DNA from: Paralithodes platypus
Taxonomy: Eukaryota; Arthropoda; Malacostraca; Decapoda; Lithodidae
DNA: 64,000 bases
Assembly: GCA_032716605.1 (NCBI GenBank)
Contig: CM064485.1
Coordinates: 28,237,558 to 28,301,557 of the forward strand
Reading direction: 5' to 3'
This document shows positions 63,931-64,000 of this stretch, piece after piece. Below the pieces are notes generated by a model. The model was not told the DNA's origin, made no database searches, and saw only the letters and a program-made list of their open reading frames with translations. Made by a program: the position numbers and the translations under genes. Numbering within the stretch: the stretch's first letter is position 1; the number at the start of each line of letters is the position of its first letter.

Positions 63931-64000
63931 CTATTATTAAGTAATATATCCTTTGATTACGTTAATAGATACTACACGCGATCGATAGCATGCTTTCGAC

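Overview
The window is eukaryotic and is built mostly of nested transposable elements. The coding sequence is interrupted or intron-bearing, there are long AT-rich stretches and microsatellites, and there are no prokaryotic signals. The transposon mix (DIRS-like tyrosine-recombinase elements, an unusual Ty3/Gypsy element, piggyBac, hAT, Tc1/mariner, tRNA-derived SINEs), scattered CCTAA/TTAGG-like runs and a partial IL-17-receptor-type (SEFIR) gene suggest a metazoan. A decapod or other malacostracan crustacean is my best guess (inference, moderate to low confidence).

Layout. 1-7.2 kb: a decayed DIRS-like copy (minus strand) with tandem repeats, a poly-C module and a LINE 3' fragment. 8-14.6 kb: small DNA elements, including a TTAA-flanked MITE nested inside another TTAA-flanked MITE, a foldback with ~455 bp arms carrying a 773 bp insertion, and a 183 bp palindrome with an 8 bp duplication. 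14.6-19.8 kb: a piggyBac element whose transposase is split by a SINE. 21.3-22.8 kb: GT-rich minisatellites. 23.4-29.6 kb: a ~6.2 kb palindromic composite element with nested insertions. 29.7-30.9 kb: another TIR element.

31.1-38.4 kb appears to be part of a host gene on the + strand. Three exon-like segments with compatible phases encode a SEFIR-like domain. The introns between them hold an apparently intact Tc1/mariner element, a hAT element with a clean 8 bp duplication and a related unoccupied sequence in the window, and two TTAA-flanked MITEs inside a possible solo LTR. 39.1-39.6 kb holds an HTH/transposase-like ORF on the minus strand.

41.565-49.566 kb is a nearly complete 8 kb DIRS element (minus strand) with inverted terminal repeats, a diagnostic internal complementary region, gag-like ORFs, RT, RNase H and tyrosine recombinase. 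49.98-50.42 kb is another TTAA MITE, followed by LINE debris. 52.58-62.12 kb is a Ty3/Gypsy-type element with ~1.95 kb LTRs (about 99% identical by eye) whose pol order is protease-integrase-RT-RNase H. That is the copia-like order known from the Gmr1 group, not the usual Gypsy order. The last 1.9 kb is non-coding, with a promoter-like CCAAT/TATA/GC cluster and repeats shared with the 40-41 kb region.

All family calls come from reading motifs by eye. No database search was possible, and exon boundaries and element ends are approximate unless a target-site duplication is described.
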